This document shows, piece by piece, positions 4,668 to 8,519 of a stretch of 8,519 nt of DNA (positions are counted from its first letter, which is position 1; each line of letters starts with the position of its first letter). The stretch comes from Anaerotignum sp. GTDB taxonomy: Bacteria > Bacillota > Clostridia > Lachnospirales > Anaerotignaceae. The notes beneath the pieces were generated by a model that was given only the letters and a program-made list of their open reading frames with translations, did not search any database and was not told the DNA's origin. Location: positions 1 to 8,519 of the forward strand of contig JAHHTX010000084.1 in the NCBI GenBank assembly GCA_020024255.1, written 5' to 3'. Position numbers and translations under genes: made by a program.

Positions 4668-6260
4668 ATGAATACAGATAAAAGAAAAAGCGGCATTTTA
4701 CTGCACCCAACTTCTTTGCCTTCTCCTTACGGCATAGGCGATTTTGGCAAAAATGTTCGCATTTTTTTAGACAAACTTTGTGCAGCGGGACAGAATCTTT
4801 GGCAAATACTTCCCCTTTGTCCCATGGGGAGCGGCAATTCCCCTTATCAGAGCAGCTCGGCTTTTGCCGGGAACATCTATCTCATCAGTCCCGATTTACT
4901 CTTGGAAGATGGTTTGCTGACAAAAGAAGATATGGGAGAAATTCCCTCTTTTCCTTTGGAACGGGTAGACTATGAAAAAGCAAAAGCATATAAACACCAT
5001 CTATTGAAACAAACATACCGCAATTTTCGGGAAACCGCCTCTGCCAAGGCAAAAAAGGCTTTTGTTGCATTTTGCAAAGAAAACGAATACTGGCTTTCGG
5101 ACTATGCCCTGTTTACCGCATTGCAGGCATATTTGCAAAAGGAACGAGCAGCAGGTGGATGTGAACAGGAACGACAGGCATTTCTGGTGAAAACAAAAGA
5201 CAAGCTCACACCAAAGGAACAGGCAGCCTACTTTGATTCCGCTTGTTGGAACACATGGCAGGAAGATTTACGAAAACATGAAAAAAAGGCTGTAGAAAAG
5301 TGGCAGATGAAATTGCAGGAAGAAACGGAAGAAGAAAAATTTTATCAATATCTCTTTGCCAAACAGTGGCAGGACGTAAAGGCATACGCCAAGGAACGGC
5401 AGATAGAAATTATAGGAGATGCCCCGATTTTTGTTGCCTATGATAGTGCCGATGTCTGGGCAAAGCAGGATATCTTTCAGCTGGACGAAACCGGCTTTCC
5501 TCTGGCAGTGGCAGGTGTACCTCCCGACTACTTCTGTGTAGAAGGACAGCTTTGGGGAAACCCTCTCTATGATTGGGACAGGCAGGAGAAAAACGGCTTT
5601 GACTGGTGGTGCAGACGTATCCGCAAGGCACTTTCAGATGTGGATATTCTGCGGATTGACCATTTCCGTGGATTTGAAAGCTACTGGTCAGTGCCCTTTG
5701 GTGCAAAAACCGCTGTAGAGGGACAGTGGAAAAAAAGCGTTGGTATAACATTTTTCCACACACTGGAAAGGAAATTGGGCAAACTCCCTCTCATTGCGGA
5801 AGATTTAGGCATAATTACAAAAGAAGTCCGTGATTTGCGGCAAGAAGCAGGTCTACCCGGTATGCGTGTCTTGCAGTTTGCCTTTGGTCAAGATGCAAAC
5901 AATGCCTATCTACCCCATATCTATGAGAAAGATACAGTTGTCTATACAGGAACCCATGACAATGACACCACAAAAGGGTGGTACGAAAAGGCATCGGAAA
6001 AAGAAAAGGACCATTTCCGCAGATATATGAACGTTAGCGGAGAAAATCCTTCTTGGGATATGATTCGTCTTGCTTTCTCCTCTCCTGCCGTTCTGGCTCT
6101 TGTCCCCTTGCAAGATGTACTTTCTCTTGGCAGCAATTATCGCATGAATACTCCCGGCATTGCCGAAGGAAACTGGAATTTCCGTTTTACTTGGGAAATG
6201 TGGAAGGACAGCGACACAAAAGGATTGCGGTATCTTTCAGGACTTTTCGGCAGAGGATAA
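4668..6260 (+). CDS. malQ: 4-alpha-glucanotransferase (amylomaltase)
   Basis: This 530-residue cytoplasmic enzyme of glycoside hydrolase family 77 moves alpha-1,4-glucan chains from one maltodextrin to another, releasing glucose, in maltose/maltodextrin or glycogen metabolism. Visible landmarks in order are SGILLHPTSLPSPYGIGDFG (8-27), GSGNSPYQSSSAFAGN (54-69), GDAPIFVAYDSADVW (250-264), the loop GVPPDYF...GQLWGNPLYDW (283-303), the nucleophile Asp331 in RIDHFRG, the acid/base Glu378 in IAEDLG, the third carboxylate Asp431 in GTHDND, and NTPG...NWNFR (494-506). Length is that of the short bacterial type without extra N-terminal domains. The ATG at 4668 is chosen for AAGGAGA 7 nt upstream; the open frame continues upstream to 4527 but that part is A/T-rich and lysine-rich without family similarity. 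No other maltodextrin gene is visible nearby. A weak hairpin and a probable promoter separate it from asnB. Confidence 0.96.
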   Translation: MNTDKRKSGILLHPTSLPSPYGIGDFGKNVRIFLDKLCAAGQNLWQILPLCPMGSGNSPYQSSSAFAGNIYLISPDLLLEDGLLTKEDMGEIPSFPLERVDYEKAKAYKHHLLKQTYRNFRETASAKAKKAFVAFCKENEYWLSDYALFTALQAYLQKERAAGGCEQERQAFLVKTKDKLTPKEQAAYFDSACWNTWQEDLRKHEKKAVEKWQMKLQEETEEEKFYQYLFAKQWQDVKAYAKERQIEIIGDAPIFVAYDSADVWAKQDIFQLDETGFPLAVAGVPPDYFCVEGQLWGNPLYDWDRQEKNGFDWWCRRIRKALSDVDILRIDHFRGFESYWSVPFGAKTAVEGQWKKSVGITFFHTLERKLGKLPLIAEDLGIITKEVRDLRQEAGLPGMRVLQFAFGQDANNAYLPHIYEKDTVVYTGTHDNDTTKGWYEKASEKEKDHFRRYMNVSGENPSWDMIRLAFSSPAVLALVPLQDVLSLGSNYRMNTPGIAEGNWNFRFTWEMWKDSDTKGLRYLSGLFGRG

Positions 6261-6261
6261 G

Positions 6262-6302
6262 GCAAAGAAGACATTCCTTTTGAAAAAGTGACTTTGCTTT
6301 TT
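6262..6302 (+). terminator. Weak terminator-like hairpin after malQ (tentative)
   Basis: GCAAAG (6262-6267), starting right after the malQ stop codon, pairs with CTTTGC (6292-6297) followed by TTTTT. The loop is long (24 nt) and the stem only 6 bp, so termination would be partial. It overlaps the proposed -35 of asnB. Confidence 0.3.
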
Positions 6303-6321
6303 CTGCATTTTGTGCTAAAGT
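6294..6321 (+). promoter_or_regulatory. Probable asnB promoter (extended -10)
   Basis: TTGCTT (6294-6299), a 16-bp spacer and TAAAGT (6316-6321) preceded by TGC make an extended -10 promoter. The leader would be about 80 nt. It contains a small hairpin (AAGGG-CAAAGT-CCCTT near 6352-6367) but no T-box or other riboswitch that I can recognise. Confidence 0.45.
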
Positions 6322-6410
6322 AAAACAGGTATAAAAAGATAGTCGAAAGATAAGGGCAAAGTCCCTTTGTCATATGTTGTCATTGAGCATATAAAGGAGG
6401 CATAATTGCA

Positions 6411-8237
6411 ATGTGCGGTATTTGCGGATTTACAGGACGTCTGGCAACGTCTGAAGAAATATTGGAACGAATGATGAACAGAATTATCCATCGTGGCCCC
6501 GACAGCGGCGGCAAGCATATTGATGATGGGGTTTCTATGGGATTTCGCCGATTGAGTATTATTGATTTGGACGGTGGTCATCAGCCTATCTATAACGAAA
6601 CAAAAGACATGGTCATTACGTTTAACGGAGAAATCTATAACTATCAGGAATTGCGGGAAGAACTTATTGCCAAGGGGCATACCATGAGCAGTGACGCAGA
6701 TACAGAGGTACTCCTCCATGGTTATGAGGAATACGGTGAGGATTTACTGCCAAGACTCAGAGGAATGTTTGCTTTTGTCATTTGGGACAAGAAAACCCAA
6801 ACTCTTTTTGGTGCAAGGGACTTTTTCGGCATCAAACCTTTTTACTATTCCCTGATTGATGGACAGATGGTATATGGCTCGGAAATCAAAAGTATTTTGG
6901 AATATCCAAACTTTAAAAAAGAAGTCAATAAAGAAGCACTGGAAAATTATCTAACCTTCCAGTACAGCGTGCTGCCGGAAACCTTCTTTAAAGGCGTATT
7001 CAAGCTCATGCCTGCCCACTGTTTTACTTTCCACAACGGAAAATTGGACATCAAGCGGTATTGGGAGCCTGTCTTTGCCGCAGACCACTCCAAATCCTTA
7101 GAAGATTTTGTGGACGAAATTGACAATGTCATGCAGGATTCCATCAAGAAGCATAAAACAAGCAGTGATGTAGAAGTTGGTTCTTTCCTTTCCAGTGGTG
7201 TGGACAGCTCCTATGTGGCAGCGAGCTTCCATGGTGACAAGACCTTTACCGTTGGTTTTGACTATGAAAAATACAATGAAATTGACTATGCCAAAGCCTT
7301 GTCCGAAAAAATCAACATTGACAATTACAGCAAGCTCATTTCCAAAGAGGAATACTGGGACAGCATCGGAAAAGTGCAGTACCACATGGACGAGCCTCTT
7401 GCAGACCCTTCTGCCATTGCCCTGTATTTTGTCAGCCAGACAGCCGCAAAGCAAGTAAAGGTTGCACTTTCCGGAGAGGGGGCAGATGAATTTTTCGGAG
7501 GATACAATATTTACAGAGAACCCCATGCACTCTTACCCCTCACCAGACTGCCTCGGCCCATTCGGAAAGGACTGGGAGCTGTGGCAAAGGTAATGCCCAA
7601 AATCAAAGGCAGAAACTACCTGATTCGTGGCAGCAAAGACCTGCAGGAACGCTTTATCGGCAATGCCTTTATGTTTCAGGAAAAAGAACGGGAAAAAATA
7701 CTGAAAAATCCTACAGGCAAATATCCTCACACTACCTTGACCAAGCCTTTTTACGATAAAGTAAAAGATCAGGACGATGTAACCAAAATGCAGTATATCG
7801 ATATTCATTTCTGGTTAATTGGGGACATTCTCTTAAAAGCAGACAAAATGAGTATGGCACACTCTTTGGAAGTGCGTGTACCATTTTTGGACAGAGATGT
7901 TTTTGATGTGGCAAGAACCGTCCCCACAGAGTACAAAGTAACAAAGGAAAACACAAAATTTGCCATGCGGCAGGCGGCACATCGCTACCTTCCCGATATG
8001 GTGGCAGAAAAGAAAAAACTTGGTTTCCCTGTACCCATACGCATTTGGCTGCGGGAAGATGCCTGCTACAACAAAGTGAAAGCAGCCTTTACCTCTCCTG
8101 CGGCAGCAGAATTTTTCAACACAGAGGAAATTGTCAAATATTTAGATGATCATAAAAACGGCAAAGTGGATAATAGTCGTAAAATTTGGACAATCTATAT
8201 GTTCCTGGTATGGCATGAACAGTTTTTTGCAGCATAA
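6411..8237 (+). CDS. asnB: Asparagine synthase, glutamine-hydrolysing
   Basis: This 608-residue cytoplasmic enzyme makes asparagine from aspartate, glutamine and ATP. The N-terminal class II glutaminase domain (about 1-200) uses Cys2 as nucleophile once Met1 is removed, and shows HRGPD (27-31), RRLSIID (46-52), NGEIYN (72-77) and DADTE (95-99). The C-terminal synthetase domain (about 225-600) has the ATP pyrophosphatase loop LSSGVDSS (260-267), GEGADEFFGGY (355-365) and ADKMSMAHSLEVRVPFLD (477-494). The loop reads SSG rather than SGG, a variation I believe occurs in Firmicute members. Length fits the roughly 600-residue type. AAAGGAGG (6393-6400) lies 10 nt upstream of the ATG, and the MCGICGF start is exactly right for the family. 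All key residues are present, so it should be active. It lies 150 bp after malQ with a likely promoter of its own, and ends 13 bp before a strong terminator. Confidence 0.96.
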   Translation: MCGICGFTGRLATSEEILERMMNRIIHRGPDSGGKHIDDGVSMGFRRLSIIDLDGGHQPIYNETKDMVITFNGEIYNYQELREELIAKGHTMSSDADTEVLLHGYEEYGEDLLPRLRGMFAFVIWDKKTQTLFGARDFFGIKPFYYSLIDGQMVYGSEIKSILEYPNFKKEVNKEALENYLTFQYSVLPETFFKGVFKLMPAHCFTFHNGKLDIKRYWEPVFAADHSKSLEDFVDEIDNVMQDSIKKHKTSSDVEVGSFLSSGVDSSYVAASFHGDKTFTVGFDYEKYNEIDYAKALSEKINIDNYSKLISKEEYWDSIGKVQYHMDEPLADPSAIALYFVSQTAAKQVKVALSGEGADEFFGGYNIYREPHALLPLTRLPRPIRKGLGAVAKVMPKIKGRNYLIRGSKDLQERFIGNAFMFQEKEREKILKNPTGKYPHTTLTKPFYDKVKDQDDVTKMQYIDIHFWLIGDILLKADKMSMAHSLEVRVPFLDRDVFDVARTVPTEYKVTKENTKFAMRQAAHRYLPDMVAEKKKLGFPVPIRIWLREDACYNKVKAAFTSPAAAEFFNTEEIVKYLDDHKNGKVDNSRKIWTIYMFLVWHEQFFAA

Positions 8238-8250
8238 ATAAAACAGAAAG

Positions 8251-8292
8251 AAAAAGGTATCTTTCCTTAATGAAAGGAACAGATACCTTTTT
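8251..8292 (+). terminator. Strong terminator of asnB
   Basis: AAAAAGGTATCT (8251-8262) pairs with AGATACCTTTTT (8281-8292); an inner stem TTCCTT/AAGGAA (8263-8268 and 8274-8279) stacks on it with one bulged C at 8280 and a 5-nt loop. The 18-bp total stem ends in a T-run and has an A-run on the other side, so it should work in both directions, serving asnB and anything converging from the right. Confidence 0.9.
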
Positions 8293-8519
8293 GTTTTTCC
8301 CTTTCGCTCTCCCCCATGAAAATGTCTGTAGAAATATCCAAACCGTTCGCAAGAAGAAACAAATCGGAAAAACAAGGTTCTGTCCTGCCAAATTCATCAT
8401 TTGTCACCGCATTTGCCTCATACCTAAAGTGGCAAGTTCTGCCTGCGTCAATTCTTTTCTTTTTCAGCATTTTTTCCATTTTTTTGCAAAGGCTGTTTTA
8501 TGCTCTAACGCCTTTTTTT
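8267..8519 (-). pseudogene. Frameshifted remnant of an XRE-family HTH regulator (runs off the window)
   Basis: Reading the minus strand from the window edge, pieces of one XRE/Cro-type DNA-binding domain appear in successive frames. First comes ALEHKTAFAKK, then MEKMLKKK (8479 onward), then KELTQAELATLGM, the typical first HTH helices, and finally NDEFGRTEPCFSDLFLLANG continuing as LDISTDIFMGESE, which matches the end of HTH helix 3 to helix 5 of such domains. Each junction needs a one- or two-base shift, the first in a run of seven A. One frame also has an in-frame TGA between AKKWKKC and KRKELTQ. Together the pieces give a domain of about normal length and order, so this is decay rather than chance. 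A reading frame from 8479 to 8267 is open but skips the ELTQAELA segment. The end overlaps the asnB terminator. No functional regulator is expected unless sequencing error created the shifts. Confidence 0.7.

Noticed and set aside
6374..6394. A six-codon leader reading frame before asnB
   Set aside because: It has no ribosome binding site and no run of Asn codons, so there is no support for attenuation by a leader peptide.
6315..6719. A 134-codon minus-strand frame over the start of asnB
   Set aside because: It is antisense to the glutaminase domain and the asnB leader, with no ribosome binding site or recognisable family.
7098..7526. A 142-codon minus-strand frame inside asnB
   Set aside because: It is opposite the ATP-binding core of asnB and has no start signals of its own.
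1..8519. CRISPR arrays, tRNA or rRNA genes, insertion sequences, prophage genes
   Set aside because: I found no regularly spaced direct repeats, no cloverleaf or conserved RNA motifs, and no transposase, integrase or phage protein motifs on either strand.

Overview
The window looks like ordinary chromosome from an anaerobic, low-to-moderate GC Firmicute, probably a member of Clostridia. The clues are A/T-rich intergenic DNA, strong AGGAGG-type ribosome binding sites, U-tailed hairpin terminators, a Rex redox repressor beside an iron-type alcohol dehydrogenase, and protein sequences typical of that class. Genus cannot be fixed from the sequence alone. There are no RNA genes, CRISPR arrays, insertion sequences or phage genes.

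Layout. Positions 1-240 hold a run of hairpins ending in a clear terminator (200-232), possibly overlapping the 3' end of a plus-strand gene that enters from the left. Five to six minus-strand genes follow. Read in their direction of transcription (right to left) they are: a small lipoprotein (4114-4467), two half-length TauE/SafE (TSUP) membrane proteins overlapping by 7 nt (3738-4091 and 3373-3744), a strong terminator (3328-3359), rex with its own promoter and terminator (2335-3048), an iron-containing alcohol dehydrogenase with its own extended -10 promoter (1021-2190), and a secreted protein of unknown function (241-927). A divergent intergenic region (4468-4667) separates this block from two plus-strand genes: 4-alpha-glucanotransferase malQ (4668-6260) and glutamine-dependent asparagine synthetase asnB (6411-8237). 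The asnB gene ends in a long two-part terminator. Converging on it from the right is a frameshifted remnant of an XRE-type DNA-binding regulator that runs off the window.

Functional picture. Rex senses the NADH/NAD+ ratio and usually controls fermentative dehydrogenases, so the neighbouring alcohol dehydrogenase is a natural target, although I see no canonical Rex operator in front of it. MalQ handles maltodextrin/glycogen glucan chains and AsnB makes asparagine; these two are probably separate units, since asnB appears to have its own promoter. The lipoprotein and the two TSUP halves form one transcription unit, probably a two-subunit anion/sulfur-compound transporter with an envelope lipoprotein of unknown role.

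Most of the window is housekeeping DNA. The items most worth a second look are the split, overlapping TSUP pair with its lipoprotein, the two palindromes built into the rex promoter, the stacked hairpins at the left edge, and the decayed XRE regulator at the right edge. I did not find a clearly new defence or mobile system.
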